DNA of 64,000 bases from Limnobaculum xujianqingii (GCF_013394855.1 NZ_JABMLK010000001.1:1426001-1490000), one strand, 5' to 3'. Positions 39,903-50,818 are shown, numbered from the stretch's first letter. Notes: generated by a model not told the origin, from the letters alone. Made by a program: numbers and translations.

Positions 39903-41267
39903 TTAACTGCGCTTCTTCTGCATCCCCTTCAAATAGTAAACCCCCACCAACAACGCTATCCAGGCAAAGCCTACATACAACGAAATACGCGTAGTTGGGA
40001 AATAACCAATCAGGCCAATAATGCCAAACAGGAAGATCAGAGCAATAACAGAAGTGGTTGTGCCCCCGCGCAGAGGAAAATCTAACTTGCTGATTTGCTC
40101 TGGCGTTAACTTACGGCGGAAGCCTATTTGTGACAGCAGGATCATAATCCATACCCATACGGTAGCAAAGGTTGCCAGCGATGCAATAACCACAAATACA
40201 TCTTCAGGAATAATGTAGTTCAGGTAAGCCGCAACCAACAGACCAGCCATCATAAACAGCACGGTAATCCACGGTACACCACGTTTAGACAGCGTAGTGA
40301 ACATTTTTGGTGCCTGTCCCTGCTCTGCCAAACCGTACAGCATACGGCCTACACCAAACACGTCGCTGTTAATCGCAGAAAGCGAAGCGGTAATCACGAC
40401 AAAGTTCAGAATACCGGCTGCAGCAGTAATACCCAGATTCTCAAAAGTCAGAACGAACGGGCTACCGTGAGTACCAACCTGATTCCATGGGTAGATAGAC
40501 ATAATAACGAACAGTGTACCTACATAGAAAAGCAGTATGCGAAAAGGTACAGAGTTGATGGCTTTTGGAATGGTCTTCTTCGGATCTTCAGCTTCACCCG
40601 CAGTGATACCAATAATCTCAATACCGCCATAAGCAAACATCACCATTTGCAGAGACAGAACCATACCGATAAAACCATTGGCGAAGAATCCACCATTAGT
40701 CCATAAGTTATGGATGCCTGTTGGTTCACCCTGATTGCCAAAGCCCCAGACGATGATACCAATGCCTGCCAGAATCATAATGATAATAGTGGCAACTTTG
40801 ATGAACGACAGCCAGAACTCAAACTCACCGAATACTTTTACGTGTACCAGATTAATCGCACCGATAATCAGTACCACGCTCAATGCCCAGACCCAAAGTT
40901 CGACATTCGGGAACCAGAAACTCATATACAGACCAAAAGCCGTGACGTCAGCAATGGCTACAATCAGAATTTCGAAGCAGTAAGTCCAACCGGTGATATA
41001 TCCCGCTAATGGCCCCAGATAATCCTGTGCATAGCGGGAAAATGCGCCAGCCTGTGGGTTATGTACAGACATCTCCCCCAACGCTCGCATAATGATAAAG
41101 GCGAAAACACCGCCAATGAGATAGGCCAATAGAACACTTGGGCCTGCCATTTTTATTGCACTGGCGGAACCGTAGAACAATCCGGTTCCTATTGCTGACC
41201 CCAACGCCATAAAACGGATATGACGAGCGGTTAAGCCTCGTTTAAGTTTGTTGGTTTGATTTTCCAT
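39903..41267 (-). CDS. proY: Amino-acid permease ProY
   Basis: 454 residues (E. coli 457). It is a 12-segment APC-family permease of the proline/GABA type: [44 protein letters not shown] and [22 protein letters not shown] are close to E. coli ProY. Proline is the presumed substrate. It follows brnQ as in E. coli, with an 86-bp gap. Confidence 0.94.
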   Translation of the reverse strand: MENQTNKLKRGLTARHIRFMALGSAIGTGLFYGSASAIKMAGPSVLLAYLIGGVFAFIIMRALGEMSVHNPQAGAFSRYAQDYLGPLAGYITGWTYCFEILIVAIADVTAFGLYMSFWFPNVELWVWALSVVLIIGAINLVHVKVFGEFEFWLSFIKVATIIIMILAGIGIIVWGFGNQGEPTGIHNLWTNGGFFANGFIGMVLSLQMVMFAYGGIEIIGITAGEAEDPKKTIPKAINSVPFRILLFYVGTLFVIMSIYPWNQVGTHGSPFVLTFENLGITAAAGILNFVVITASLSAINSDVFGVGRMLYGLAEQGQAPKMFTTLSKRGVPWITVLFMMAGLLVAAYLNYIIPEDVFVVIASLATFATVWVWIMILLSQIGFRRKLTPEQISKLDFPLRGGTTTSVIALIFLFGIIGLIGYFPTTRISLYVGFAWIALLVGVYYLKGMQKKRS

Positions 41268-41353
41268 GCCGAAGTTACTCGTCTTTTCTCGTTATAACGC
41301 CGCAGATTAAGACCGCGGCGTTTATTATCAATAAATAATACCCTGTCTAAAAA

Positions 41354-42676
41354 TTACGTTCTGGATGCTTCCTGATGCTGAGGCATTAGACGATCGACAA
41401 TCACTGCAATCACTAATGTTATAACCGCAGGAGGCAGCCATGCCAGCCCCTGCTGTGCACCCGGAAGATTATCAATCCAGCTCGGTAAAATGTGCGCTAT
41501 CGCTGATGCTTTAATACCATCCAAAATACCGACCGCTGATGTTACCAGCATTACCGGGATCATAATACGACTTTCAGAACGCCACATGCGACTGGTAAAG
41601 CTTAATACAACCAAAGCGATACAAGGAGGATAAATTGCAGTTAATACCGGAACCGAGAACTGAATCAGATGGCTTAGCCCTAAATTAGAGACCACCATGG
41701 CGAAAATAGCCAGAATAAACACCAGAGTCCGGTAGGATAACGGCAGTAATTTAGAGAAAAACTCCGCACAGGCACAGGTCAGGCCAATCGCCGTCACCAT
41801 ACAGGCAATAAAGATCATTGCCGCCAGGAAGAAGCTACCAAAGCCACCAAAGGTGTGTTGAATATAGGCATGAAGAATCACCGCACCATTAGTAGCATCA
41901 GGTACCAGAGAACCACTGCCAGAACCTAAATTAAACAGGCTCAAATAGACCAGCGTCAAACCAATACCGGCAATCAAACCAGCCACTACCGTATAACGGG
42001 TTAATAATGTAGGGCTGGAAACACCGCGAGAACGTGCTGCATTAACAATAATGATGCCAAATACCAGAGCGCCTAAGGTATCCATGGTCAGATAACCTTC
42101 AACAAACCCTTTGGAAAATGGAATATTCTGATAAACCTGTACCGCAGGCAAGTGCTCACCGGCAGGCCATAGCAGTGCAGCAATACCTAAAACCGCCAGT
42201 GAAATAATCTTTAACGGGGCCAGAAAACGGCCAACGGTGTCCAGTAGCTTGCCCGGATAGAGAGAAACCAGAATCACCAGAGAAAAGTAGACCAGACTAT
42301 AAATGAATAACGGTAAGCTACTGTCTTTATCGGATAACAGCGGAGCAATACCCAACTCAAACGATACTGTTGTGGTTCGCGGTGTGGCAAACAGAGGACC
42401 AACAGCTAAATAGCAGATAGTTGCCAACAGTAATCCAGCTTTATGACCTATTGGAGAACTGAGCGCTTCAATACCCCCGCCCACTCTGGCCAGCGCAATC
42501 ACGGTAACTACCGGTAAACCCACAGCAGTTAACAGAAAGCCTAATGACGCAATCCAAACGTTTTCACCAGACTGTAACCCTACCATTGGAGGGAAAATAA
42601 TATTGCCGGCACCAACAAACAGGGCAAACGTCATAAAGCCTAAGGCGATAATATCTTTAGAACTCAGTTGTTTCAT
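41354..42676 (-). CDS. brnQ: Branched-chain amino acid transporter BrnQ (LIV-II)
   Basis: 440 residues (E. coli 439) of the LIVCS family with about 12 membrane segments. [34 protein letters not shown] and [21 protein letters not shown] are diagnostic. It imports leucine, isoleucine and valine with sodium. In E. coli phoBR lie upstream; here an alkylation-repair operon does. Confidence 0.96.
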   Translation of the reverse strand: MKQLSSKDIIALGFMTFALFVGAGNIIFPPMVGLQSGENVWIASLGFLLTAVGLPVVTVIALARVGGGIEALSSPIGHKAGLLLATICYLAVGPLFATPRTTTVSFELGIAPLLSDKDSSLPLFIYSLVYFSLVILVSLYPGKLLDTVGRFLAPLKIISLAVLGIAALLWPAGEHLPAVQVYQNIPFSKGFVEGYLTMDTLGALVFGIIIVNAARSRGVSSPTLLTRYTVVAGLIAGIGLTLVYLSLFNLGSGSGSLVPDATNGAVILHAYIQHTFGGFGSFFLAAMIFIACMVTAIGLTCACAEFFSKLLPLSYRTLVFILAIFAMVVSNLGLSHLIQFSVPVLTAIYPPCIALVVLSFTSRMWRSESRIMIPVMLVTSAVGILDGIKASAIAHILPSWIDNLPGAQQGLAWLPPAVITLVIAVIVDRLMPQHQEASRT

Positions 42677-43233
42677 ATTAAACCATTACATATTTATCAA
42701 AAAAATCGTCAAAAATGTTGATTTTGTCACATCGCAAATGCGTTGCATTACCGTTGTTCTGCAGCACAGTGGTCTGCCTGAATGGCATTTTAACAACATT
42801 AAATTGGATAATTTATATACTAAAAAAGATGATTTTATGGTGACTTCACCAATAACGGCGCTAAGTAAACACAATAATCGCCATAGAAAACAAGTCTTAT
42901 TGGCAATCACAGAACAATTATCTAAACAAAGGTTAAATAGCAGTCTGAATGACACGCATTTTAGCATAAAAATCTATTTATTCATTCATGATTAGCTCAT
43001 TTTTTAATCTTAAATAAAAACCGTTGCTTAGGGTTATTTTACTTTCAAAAGCATTAGCTAAAATTTTCAGTACAGAAAATATCTAACGGTGTAATTGAGA
43101 GGACTGGCAATTTTACTGCGGTCACAATAATCCCTCAGGACATCTACCCATTTTTTACTTCATCGGTAGATTCTGCTATCAGGCAAAAAACAGATAAGAT
43201 AGTTTATTCAGGCGACAGTATTGAAGGTAAACG
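42677..43233. promoter_or_regulatory. brnQ / alkylation-repair divergent gap
   Basis: About 555 bp, AT-rich, holding the promoters of both directions. A short frame at 42838-42995 (52 codons, product starts MVTSPITALSKHNNRH) is the only ORF of note; it lacks a clear ribosome site and is not called. No classical Ada box was recognised. Confidence 0.4.
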
Positions 43234-44733
43234 ATGACAGTCACAACACAAGGCGCTGCAATGAAACTCAAACCATTACGCTGGAACGATGACTTCATGT
43301 ATCAGGCGATTCTGAATCATGAGCAGAAGTATGACGGCAAATTTCTTACCTGTGTAAAATCAACGGGTATCTACTGCCTGCCCTCCTGCCCTGCCCGAAA
43401 GCCGCTGTTAAAAAATATCCGCTTTTTAGCAACCGAACAGGAAGCCGTCGCCGAAGGATTCAGAATCTGTAAACGCTGTCGCCCCGATCTGTTTTATCGG
43501 AGAGAAAGCGTTGATGAAAATCTGTTTATCGAGATGTTGTCCCGCATTCGCGCTTGCCCATCATCATTTACCAATGTCAGCTCACTGGCAAAAAGCTGTG
43601 GTATCAGTACTACTAAACTTAATGAATTAATTCGCCTGCATGCTCATCTTTCGCCAGCGGATTTACTCAATCGTGAACGTATCAAAGCCGCCTGTAATGC
43701 GCTGATTAATTCATCGCAGCGCATTCTGGATGTTGGTCTGGCTGTTGGTTTTGAAAGCGAAGCCAGTTTTCACCGGCAGTTTTCAGCCCATATGGCCATG
43801 ACGCCCAATGCCTGGCGCTTATTAAATAACAGCAATGAATTTACGCTAAAACTGCCGGATGACTTCACCGCTGATTACGCATGGCGCTATCACCTGCGTG
43901 ATAAAGAGAGTCTTTCTGAATATCTTGATGAGACTGGTTTTACTAAAGCGCTGTGGGTTCATGGATATCCAGTGATTATCCATCTGCATATTGATGGGCA
44001 TACTGCCCGTTGCCACTGGACACTACCTGAGGAGTTTACCGCCAATAGCGAACAACCAGTGGGAGTAGAAATTCACCAGCAGGTGATGCGGTTATTGGGA
44101 CTGAATGCCGATGTAACCGGTTTTCGCAGCAGCGCCCGACAAAACAAACATATGGCACGATTAATTGAATCCTCTTCTGTCATCTATGTGCCTATGACTG
44201 CTAATCCTTTTGAATCACTGGTCTGGGCGATCATTGGTCAGCAAATTAACCTGACTTTTGCCGCAATGTTACGGCAGGTCCTGGTTAAATTAACCGGCCC
44301 GGTAATCAGGCAAGATGGTTTTCGTATTCACCCTTCTGCCAGAGAAATTGCAAAGCTGGAACCGCACCAACTCACCGACATTCGATTTTCCCGGTCAAAA
44401 GCTCAATATCTTATCGGCGTGGCTAAAGCCATTGTCAGTGGGGAGCTCGATTTAGAGCAATTAAGTCAGGGTTCTGCCATTGTGGCTGAAAGAAAACTTT
44501 GTGAGTTAAAAGGCATCGGCCCCTGGACTGCTCGCTATACGCTAATGCGCGGCATGGGTTTTGCCGACTGTGTTCCCGTTGGTGATAGCGGTCTTTATGC
44601 TGCCCTACAACAATTTTATCAGTTGGATAGTCGCCCCAGCGCGGCTGAAACCGAACAGTTAATGAAACCATTTAGTCCATTCCGTACGCAGGCAACCACC
44701 TGTTTATGGGAAAGCCTGAGGAAAAAATCATGA
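43234..44733 (+). CDS. Ada-type sensor / AlkA-type DNA glycosylase fusion
   Basis: 499 residues, starting at an ATG with AAGG upstream. Domains in order: Ada zinc domain with Cys48, Cys52, Cys79 and Cys82 (YCLPSCPAR, CKRC), where the first is the methyl-phosphotriester acceptor in Ada; an AraC-type helix-turn-helix (about residues 95-195); an AlkA N-terminal domain; and a HhH-GPD glycosylase (SLVWAIIGQQINLTFA, LKGIGPWTARYTLMRG, then Asp in VPVGDSGLYAAL). It likely senses DNA methylation, activates transcription and excises alkylated bases. It overlaps ogt by 4 bp. Confidence 0.92.
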   Translation: MTVTTQGAAMKLKPLRWNDDFMYQAILNHEQKYDGKFLTCVKSTGIYCLPSCPARKPLLKNIRFLATEQEAVAEGFRICKRCRPDLFYRRESVDENLFIEMLSRIRACPSSFTNVSSLAKSCGISTTKLNELIRLHAHLSPADLLNRERIKAACNALINSSQRILDVGLAVGFESEASFHRQFSAHMAMTPNAWRLLNNSNEFTLKLPDDFTADYAWRYHLRDKESLSEYLDETGFTKALWVHGYPVIIHLHIDGHTARCHWTLPEEFTANSEQPVGVEIHQQVMRLLGLNADVTGFRSSARQNKHMARLIESSSVIYVPMTANPFESLVWAIIGQQINLTFAAMLRQVLVKLTGPVIRQDGFRIHPSAREIAKLEPHQLTDIRFSRSKAQYLIGVAKAIVSGELDLEQLSQGSAIVAERKLCELKGIGPWTARYTLMRGMGFADCVPVGDSGLYAALQQFYQLDSRPSAAETEQLMKPFSPFRTQATTCLWESLRKKS

Positions 44734-45245
44734 GACCAATGAGCAAAAGCCTGATAAATGCCAAAACAATTGGCATCTTTGACAGCCAGTTTGGTTCGCT
44801 GTCTGCCTGGCTGGATGAGTCGGATAAGCTTATTCGCCTGTCATTTCATACCCAACAGGATTTGGAATATGCCAAACGACTTGAAGTGACTCGTGACGAC
44901 AACAAAGTTGAGTTCATTGCCCGGCAAATTCGTGAATATCAACAAGGAAAAAGGGTTGATTTTGATTTACCAATTAACCTGTATGGTACGCCATTCCAGA
45001 TAAAAGTCTGGAATGAGCTGTGTAAAATTCCATTTGGAGAAACCATAAGCTACCAAACTCTGGCAACTCGCGTTGGAAATCCAAAGGCTTCCCGGGCAGT
45101 AGGAGCAGCCAATGGAAATAATCCAGTCAGTCTGATTGTTCCTTGCCATCGAGTGATCGGAAGTGATGGTTCGCTAACCGGTTATGAAGGAGGGCTGCCA
45201 ATTAAACAAAAACTATTAGCTTTTGAAAAAGAGAATGCCAGCTAA
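44730..45245 (+). CDS. ogt: Methylated-DNA--[protein]-cysteine methyltransferase
   Basis: 171 residues from the ATG at 44730, which overlaps the previous stop (ATGA) and has GAGG upstream. The acceptor Cys139 is in [48 protein letters not shown] and [16 protein letters not shown] form the DNA-binding helix-turn-helix and arginine finger. It removes O6-alkylguanine directly. With the upstream fusion it supplies the activities that E. coli divides among Ada, AlkA and Ogt. Confidence 0.94.
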   Translation: MRPMSKSLINAKTIGIFDSQFGSLSAWLDESDKLIRLSFHTQQDLEYAKRLEVTRDDNKVEFIARQIREYQQGKRVDFDLPINLYGTPFQIKVWNELCKIPFGETISYQTLATRVGNPKASRAVGAANGNNPVSLIVPCHRVIGSDGSLTGYEGGLPIKQKLLAFEKENAS

Positions 45246-45571
45246 TGATGCTTAAAACTCTGCTGTTATTTATTGCGACTGCTTTAGCAGAAATTATTGG
45301 CTGCTTTCTCCCCTATTTATGGTTAAGAAAGTCAGCCTCCATTTGGATATTGCTTCCCGCAGCAGGTAGTCTGGCGCTATTTGTCTGGCTGTTGAGCCTT
45401 CACCCTGCTGCCAGTGGTCGGGTATACGCTGCCTACGGTGGCATCTATATTGCCACCGCGCTGGTTTGGTTAAGACTGGTGGATGGCATCAGGCTATCTA
45501 TGTATGACTGGCTGGGTGCCACGGTAGTTTTGGCTGGCGTGTTAATTTTAGTTTCTGGCTGGAAAGCTTAA
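45245..45571 (+). CDS. YnfA family small membrane protein
   Basis: 108 residues, four predicted membrane segments ([73 protein letters not shown]). It closely resembles E. coli YnfA, of unknown or efflux-like function (DMT superfamily fold). The ATG shares a base with the ogt stop, so it belongs to the repair operon. Confidence 0.9.
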   Translation: MMLKTLLLFIATALAEIIGCFLPYLWLRKSASIWILLPAAGSLALFVWLLSLHPAASGRVYAAYGGIYIATALVWLRLVDGIRLSMYDWLGATVVLAGVLILVSGWKA

Positions 45572-45582
45572 GAATCATATCC

Positions 45583-45614
45583 TTTGCCCGACAACCGTAT
45601 ATTCATCGGGCAAA
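45583..45614. terminator. Terminator after the repair operon
   Basis: TTTGCCCGA / TCGGGCAAA stem with a 14-base loop, 12 bases after the ynfA-like stop, between convergent genes. A second imperfect hairpin (GGACAG / CTGTCC) follows before the next stop codon. Confidence 0.55.
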
Positions 45615-45660
45615 GCATTACATTACCTGCGGACAGAATATTCTCTATATTCTTCCTGTC

Positions 45661-46569
45661 CTACAGTAACTTCTTCACCATCAGCACTTCACAAGCATGA
45701 TGCCCACTCGCCCCAACTCTTTCTTCCACATACTCAAACCCCACCGATTCATATAACTTCAGTGACTCTTTAAGCGTTGCGGTACTTTCCAGATAGCAGT
45801 AGTCATAACCCTGCTGACGAGCAAACTCCAGTGCGGTAATCACCATGCGACGGGCAATACCCATACCTCTGACTGAAGGTAAGAAATAGAGCTTCTGTAA
45901 TTCACAATATCCATCTTCCATTGGCGCGATACCAACACCGCCGGAGACAATACCGTCCAGCTCAACCACCCAATAAGCGCTCCCCTTCTGGTTATAGACT
46001 TCTGATAATTGGTGAAGTATCGGATCCGAGAAGCTAAAACCTTCTTGCCCTAACAAGCCATATTCACCAAATACGGACATAATAATCCCGGCAATCGCCG
46101 CGTTATCTCTGGCTTCAATCGGGCGAATAGTAATGGTTCTGGAAGACTGTCTGGCTACACTCTGTATGGCTGAGGCATATTTCTTCATTGACGACATCAG
46201 AGTTTGGTACTCATCTGAACCCAGTTGTTGAAGAATTTGGGCATTGTAAGCATTAGCCAGATTATTCAGCTCTTCCAGCTGTTTTCGACCGTTTTTGGTT
46301 AACTGGTTCAAGGTACTGCGACCATCAACCGGGTTAGGATATATCTCTATCAGCCCCTGCTGTTTTAGCCCTTGCAGAATACGACTCACGCTGGATTTAT
46401 CTACTTTAAGCACAGTAGCCAGCTCCAAACCGGATAAGGGCTGATCATCAAGTTCAATCAGGCTATGGGCCTGTAAAGGAGAAAGCTGGGTTCCGCTCAC
46501 CCATTTATCCATTACCCCCAGCTCTCTCACTAAAATTCTCGATAAATATCGTAAAGATGTTGGTTCCAT
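45661..46569 (-). CDS. MarR-type regulator fused to GNAT acetyltransferase
   Basis: 302 residues from the ATG at 46569 (GAGGG upstream). Residues about 1-145 are a MarR winged helix (LSGLELATVLKVDKSSVSRILQGLKQQGLIE, DGRSTLNQLT wing). Residues about 150-302 are an N-acetyltransferase (ELQKLYFLPSVRGMGIARRMVITALE acetyl-CoA loop; YLESTATLKESLKLYESVGFEYVE). It is divergent from a LysE-type exporter across a palindrome, suggesting autoregulation and control of export, with acetylation of a related small molecule. The substrate is unknown. Confidence 0.9.
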   Translation of the reverse strand: MEPTSLRYLSRILVRELGVMDKWVSGTQLSPLQAHSLIELDDQPLSGLELATVLKVDKSSVSRILQGLKQQGLIEIYPNPVDGRSTLNQLTKNGRKQLEELNNLANAYNAQILQQLGSDEYQTLMSSMKKYASAIQSVARQSSRTITIRPIEARDNAAIAGIIMSVFGEYGLLGQEGFSFSDPILHQLSEVYNQKGSAYWVVELDGIVSGGVGIAPMEDGYCELQKLYFLPSVRGMGIARRMVITALEFARQQGYDYCYLESTATLKESLKLYESVGFEYVEERVGASGHHACEVLMVKKLL

Positions 46570-46596
46570 GCCGCCCTCAGATATAGTAATTAATAT

Positions 46597-46614
46597 CAAC
46601 TTAATTTAGTTGAC
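46597..46614. promoter_or_regulatory. Candidate MarR-type operator
   Basis: TCAACT-TAATTT-AGTTGA, a perfect 6-bp inverted repeat with a palindrome-like AT centre, lies 28 bp before the MarR-GNAT start in the divergent gap. MarR proteins bind sites of this size and symmetry. Confidence 0.5.
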
Positions 46615-46758
46615 AATAACAACCAAATCAATATCCAGAGATAAAGAAATTAAATCAGCGTAATAACAAATCAGTGATTGATTATTGTTGAAAAAATCAG
46701 CTATAACAGAAGTGTTCCCACCTCATTGTGCTAATCCATCGACCAGAAGGTATGACTT

Positions 46759-47391
46759 ATGCCTGATACATCACAGATTATTGCGTTTTCAATTTTGTCT
46801 TTAGGCATGGCATTAACCCCTGGTCCAAATATGCTGTATCTGGTATCTCGTTCTATCTCTCAGGGGCGGGTTGCCGGGCTGATATCATTAACCGGTGTTG
46901 CTTTAGGCTTTGTGCTGTATATGTTATGTGCAGCTTTTGGTATTACTACGCTTATGCTGGCCGTGCCTTATGCCTATGAAGCTTTATGTTTTGGTGGGAT
47001 GATCTACTTACTTTATCTGGCATGGCAGGCAGTTAAACCCGGAGGACGTTCGCCATTTCAGGTTAAAAGTTTACCTAAAGACAGCCCTAAAAAGCTGTTC
47101 ACAATGGGGTTCATCACCAACCTGCTCAACCCCAAAATTGCCATTATGTATTTATCTCTGCTACCACAATTTATTACCCCAGATCACGGTAGCGTATTAA
47201 TCCAGTCGCTGGTTTTAGGTTCAATCCAAATTGTTACCAGCGTCACCATCAACGCACTGATTGCCATTATGGCTGGTTCTATTGCTGGCTTTTTGACGGG
47301 AAGACCTGCGTGGATGCTGGTTCAGCGCTGGTTAATGGGAACAGTTCTGGCTGGTCTGGCAATAAGAATGGCATTTGAAGCGCGCAGATAA
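46759..47391 (+). CDS. LysE/RhtB family exporter
   Basis: 210 residues, six predicted membrane segments. The family motif SLGMALTPGPNMLYLVSRSISQG at the N-terminus and FITNLLNPKIAIMYLSLLPQF in the middle are clear. Members export amino acids or homoserine lactones from the cytoplasm; the substrate here is unknown. AAGGT lies before the ATG. The divergent MarR-GNAT gene is its likely regulator. Confidence 0.92.
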   Translation: MPDTSQIIAFSILSLGMALTPGPNMLYLVSRSISQGRVAGLISLTGVALGFVLYMLCAAFGITTLMLAVPYAYEALCFGGMIYLLYLAWQAVKPGGRSPFQVKSLPKDSPKKLFTMGFITNLLNPKIAIMYLSLLPQFITPDHGSVLIQSLVLGSIQIVTSVTINALIAIMAGSIAGFLTGRPAWMLVQRWLMGTVLAGLAIRMAFEARR

Positions 47392-47521
47392 TGTTCTGAA
47401 AGTTGATTATCCATACAATTACTATTGTTTATCATCATAATTTCACTTATAAATTATTCCGTTATCAAAACTAGTCTATATTTATTCAGGTGTGGATTAT
47501 CAACTTATTAATGGAGTGATT

Positions 47522-47812
47522 ATGGGTAAGGTATTCATTGTCTCACTACTATCTCTGTTTGTGCTGGCTGGTTGTAACAGCGCACCAGAGGTAGGTAACT
47601 GGTCAAAGGCTGGCGCATCAGCACAAACTGCTGACGCCGACCGAGTCCAGTGTGAGAAAGAGAGCAGATCGTCTGCCAACAACAGCTATCATCCAGACCC
47701 ACTCAATGAAACTGGTTCTGATGAAACCGTGAATAAACTTCTGGTGAAAGAACAACAGCAAGTTGATCTGGTTGGTGAATGTATGCGTGAAAAAGGTTAT
47801 ACCAACTTTTAA
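47522..47812 (+). CDS. Small lipoprotein of unknown function
   Basis: 96 residues from the ATG at 47522 (GGAG upstream); a frame opening at 47492 is less likely. The signal peptide VSLLSLFVLAGC has an ideal lipobox (LAGC). The mature part (about 80 aa) has two cysteines besides the lipid-modified one (VQCEKES and GECMREKGY), perhaps a disulfide in the periplasm. No function is recognised. A strong terminator follows. Confidence 0.8.
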   Translation: MGKVFIVSLLSLFVLAGCNSAPEVGNWSKAGASAQTADADRVQCEKESRSSANNSYHPDPLNETGSDETVNKLLVKEQQQVDLVGECMREKGYTNF

Positions 47813-47825
47813 GCGAACGTTGCTG

Positions 47826-47862
47826 AAAACAAAAAACCCGCCGTTAGCGGGTTTTTTGTTTT
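47826..47862. terminator. Strong bidirectional terminator
   Basis: A 16-bp perfect stem (AAAACAAAAAACCCGC / GCGGGTTTTTTGTTTT) lies between the lipoprotein gene and convergent proA. Confidence 0.93.
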
Positions 47863-47877
47863 AAATGGACTGAATGA

Positions 47878-49131
47878 TTAACGACGAATTAAATCATCAC
47901 CAAAGCCAATCCACTTATAAGTGGTTAATGCTTCCAGCCCCATTGGACCACGAGCGTGAAGTTTTTGTGTACTGACAGCAACTTCTGCACCTAAGCCAAA
48001 CTGTCCACCATCGGTGAAGCGCGTACTGGCATTAACATATACCGCCGCAGAATCCACTTCATTAACAAAACGGTCAGCATTATTCAGAGAGCGGGTTAAA
48101 ATGGCATCCGAGTGAGCACTGCCGTGTAAACGAATATGTTCAATTGCTTCATCCAACCCTTCAACAACAGCAACATTCAGATCCAGTGACAGCCACTCGT
48201 TGTCATACTCTTCATCATTTACCTGCACAACTTTCACTTCTCCACCACTGAGATACATCATGGCTTCTGGTGAAGCATGCAGCGTTACGCCACAAGAGTG
48301 CATTTTCTCCGCCAGCTTAGGTAAAAATGTCGAGGCGATCGCACGATGTACCAGTAGTGTTTCCAGAGTATTACAAGTGCTTGGGCGCTGAGTTTTGGCA
48401 TTTTCAATAATCATCAGCGCTTTATCAAAATCAGCACACTCATCAACAAAAGTGTGGCAAACACCGATGCCGCCAATAATCACAGGAATAGTAGAATTCT
48501 CTTTACATAACTTATGCAGTGCCGCCCCACCACGAGGAATAATCATATCAACATAGCGATCGAGTTTAAGCAGTTCGTTGATTAATGCACGATCCGGGTT
48601 ATCAATGGATTGCACTGCCGCCGCGGGTAAACCACATTTTTTAAGCGCCAGTTGAATCACTTCAACCATTGCCTGATTAGTATTAACTGTCTCTTTTCCA
48701 CCGCGCAGAATCACTGCGTTACCGGTTTTCAGACATAACGAAGCAACATCGATGGTTACATTAGGACGAGATTCATAAATCACTCCAACTACGCCAAGAG
48801 GAACACGACGGCGCTGTAACTGCAAACCGCTGTCCATTAAAGAGCCATCAATAATATGACCAACAGGATCGGTTAAACGGTAAACATGACGCACATCGTT
48901 GGCAATAGATGCCAGCCGGGATTGCGTCAGCATCAGACGATCGATCATCGCCTCACTCAGGCCCGCCTGTTGTGCATTCGCGATATCTTTTTCATTCGCA
49001 GCCAGAATAGTATCGCTGTTAGCTTCCAGCGTGTCGGCCATCACCGCCAGCGCCTGGTTTTTCTTGGCCGAACTTAGCACCGCTAATTGATAAGATGCCT
49101 TTTTAGCGGCCATCCCCATTTGCTCTAACAT
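47878..49131 (-). CDS. proA: Glutamate-5-semialdehyde dehydrogenase
   Basis: 417 residues, E. coli 417. It reduces gamma-glutamyl phosphate to the semialdehyde with NADPH in proline synthesis. The catalytic cysteine is in [53 protein letters not shown] and [17 protein letters not shown] are conserved. It follows proB after 11 bp. In E. coli a tRNA-Thr gene follows proA; none is seen here. Confidence 0.97.
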   Translation of the reverse strand: MLEQMGMAAKKASYQLAVLSSAKKNQALAVMADTLEANSDTILAANEKDIANAQQAGLSEAMIDRLMLTQSRLASIANDVRHVYRLTDPVGHIIDGSLMDSGLQLQRRRVPLGVVGVIYESRPNVTIDVASLCLKTGNAVILRGGKETVNTNQAMVEVIQLALKKCGLPAAAVQSIDNPDRALINELLKLDRYVDMIIPRGGAALHKLCKENSTIPVIIGGIGVCHTFVDECADFDKALMIIENAKTQRPSTCNTLETLLVHRAIASTFLPKLAEKMHSCGVTLHASPEAMMYLSGGEVKVVQVNDEEYDNEWLSLDLNVAVVEGLDEAIEHIRLHGSAHSDAILTRSLNNADRFVNEVDSAAVYVNASTRFTDGGQFGLGAEVAVSTQKLHARGPMGLEALTTYKWIGFGDDLIRR

Positions 49132-49142
49132 TGCTAATACTC

Positions 49143-50246
49143 CTAGTTGATGATCATGTCGTCGCGGTGAACAGCAACCGAACCATACTCATAACCTAAT
49201 ATTTCATCAATTTTCTGAGAATGGTGTCCTGCAATCATGCGCAATGCGTCACTGTTATAGCGCGCCACGCCGTGGGCTAAATCACGCCCGGACAGATCGC
49301 GAATACGAATAACCTCACCGCGAGAAAAATCGCCTTTTACCTGCTTAATACCTTTCGGTAACAGCGAACTTCCCCGTTCCAGCATGGCCTGTACAGCACC
49401 ATCATCAATAGTAATCTCGCCTGCAGGCGGTGCGCCAAAAATCCAGCGTTTGCGGTTCTCAAGAGGTGATGTCTGAGCGTGGAAACGTGTACCGACAGAG
49501 ATATCATTAATCACATCGCCAATCACGCCCGACTTGCTGCCTGCGGCAATCACCACTTCGATACCCGCTCTGCCAGCGACATCAGCAGCCTGCAGTTTTG
49601 TTGCCATGCCCCCGGTTCCCAGCCCGGAGATGCTATCACCAGCAATGGCTCGTAATGCGCTATCAATACTGTGAACTTCCCGAATTAATTCTGCATCCGG
49701 ATTATGACGCGGATCGGCAGTAAATAATCCTGACTGATCGGTTAGTAGTAATAGCTTATCGGCACCACCAAGAATAGCGGCCAGTGCAGAAAGGTTATCA
49801 TTGTCACCGACTTTGATTTCCGCTGTTGCTACCGCATCGTTCTCATTAATCACCGGAACAATTTGGTTATCCAGCAGAGCCTGCATCATGTCGCGCGCAT
49901 TTAAAAAGCGCTCACGATCTTCCAGATCGGCACGAGTAAGCAGCATTTGGCCAATATTGATGCCATAAATTGAAAACAACTGTTCCCAAAGCTGAATCAA
50001 TCGACTTTGTCCTACTGCCGCCAGCAATTGCTTGGAAGCAATGGTTGCGGGTAGTTCGGGGTAGCCAAGGTGCTCACGTCCGGCGGCAATCGCGCCAGAC
50101 GTCACGATAATAATACGATGGCCAAGTGCATGCTGTTGCGCGCACTGACGCACTAACTCAACAATATGGGCACGGTTTAAACGCAGTGACCCGCCTGTAA
50201 GTACGCTGGTTCCCAATTTAACCACCAGCGTTTGGCTGCTATTCAT
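49143..50246 (-). CDS. proB: Glutamate 5-kinase
   Basis: 367 residues, E. coli 367. An amino-acid-kinase domain ([63 protein letters not shown]) is followed by a C-terminal PUA domain from about residue 275. It catalyses the first, proline-inhibited step. It forms the proBA operon. Confidence 0.97.
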   Translation of the reverse strand: MNSSQTLVVKLGTSVLTGGSLRLNRAHIVELVRQCAQQHALGHRIIIVTSGAIAAGREHLGYPELPATIASKQLLAAVGQSRLIQLWEQLFSIYGINIGQMLLTRADLEDRERFLNARDMMQALLDNQIVPVINENDAVATAEIKVGDNDNLSALAAILGGADKLLLLTDQSGLFTADPRHNPDAELIREVHSIDSALRAIAGDSISGLGTGGMATKLQAADVAGRAGIEVVIAAGSKSGVIGDVINDISVGTRFHAQTSPLENRKRWIFGAPPAGEITIDDGAVQAMLERGSSLLPKGIKQVKGDFSRGEVIRIRDLSGRDLAHGVARYNSDALRMIAGHHSQKIDEILGYEYGSVAVHRDDMIIN

Positions 50247-50304
50247 AATGTTCTGCCGTTGAATATCAAGAAAAGATGCAAGAAGACCTTTTTATCAGGT
50301 GTGA

Positions 50305-50330
50305 CGCGTTATGCCAACAGGCATAACGCG
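50305..50330 (-). terminator. Hairpin between crl and proB
   Basis: CGCGTTATGCC / GGCATAACGCG with a 4-base loop lies between the crl stop and the proB start. It has no adjacent U-run, so it may end crl inefficiently or act in the proB leader. Confidence 0.45.
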
Positions 50331-50359
50331 AAATAGGCGAGATTTAGAGAAAAAATTGA

Positions 50360-50764
50360 TCAGACTGAAAGTTTATCCGGACTTTTTGCCGCTTCAGTTT
50401 GGACGGGGCGGAAACTGAGTTTAATAGACGTCAGGTAATCCTGAAGCTTTTGTTGAAAGGATTGCAAATTCTGCTCAACTTCCTGTTGAATATCCGCATC
50501 CTTAATGGTTTTTACCTGCCACTCACCGACTTTATCAAACAGCCCGATTTGGCAACTGTAGGTGAAGCCCTGTTCATCAGCTTCGATATCCATCCACCAT
50601 CCCCAAAATTCTCTTTTTTCCGGGGCTGGCTTGCTGCTAACGCAGACAGCCAGACAATCAAAAAAATAGTGATTCCCTTTACATTGAGACTCCCTGATAT
50701 ACGGTCCCAGAGTGATAAATTCTTTAATCAGCTTGTTTCTTGAATGACCATTTGCTAATAGCAT
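50360..50764 (-). CDS. crl: Sigma-S activator Crl
   Basis: 134 residues (E. coli 133). LIKEFITLGPYIRE, NHYFFDCLAVCV and KREFWGWWMDIEA match Crl. It binds sigma-S and promotes its assembly with RNA polymerase, raising stationary-phase and curli gene expression. It lies between frsA and proB; phoE, found between crl and proB in E. coli, is absent. Confidence 0.95.
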   Translation of the reverse strand: MLLANGHSRNKLIKEFITLGPYIRESQCKGNHYFFDCLAVCVSSKPAPEKREFWGWWMDIEADEQGFTYSCQIGLFDKVGEWQVKTIKDADIQQEVEQNLQSFQQKLQDYLTSIKLSFRPVQTEAAKSPDKLSV

Positions 50765-50818
50765 GATGTAGCCCCAGTAAATTATAATTTAACAACCAGT
50801 TAACAGCCGCTGGGGATA

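Noticed and set aside
47863-47877. tRNA-Thr gene after proA, as in E. coli
   Set aside because: Only a few bases lie between the terminator and the proA stop; no cloverleaf is present here or elsewhere in the window.
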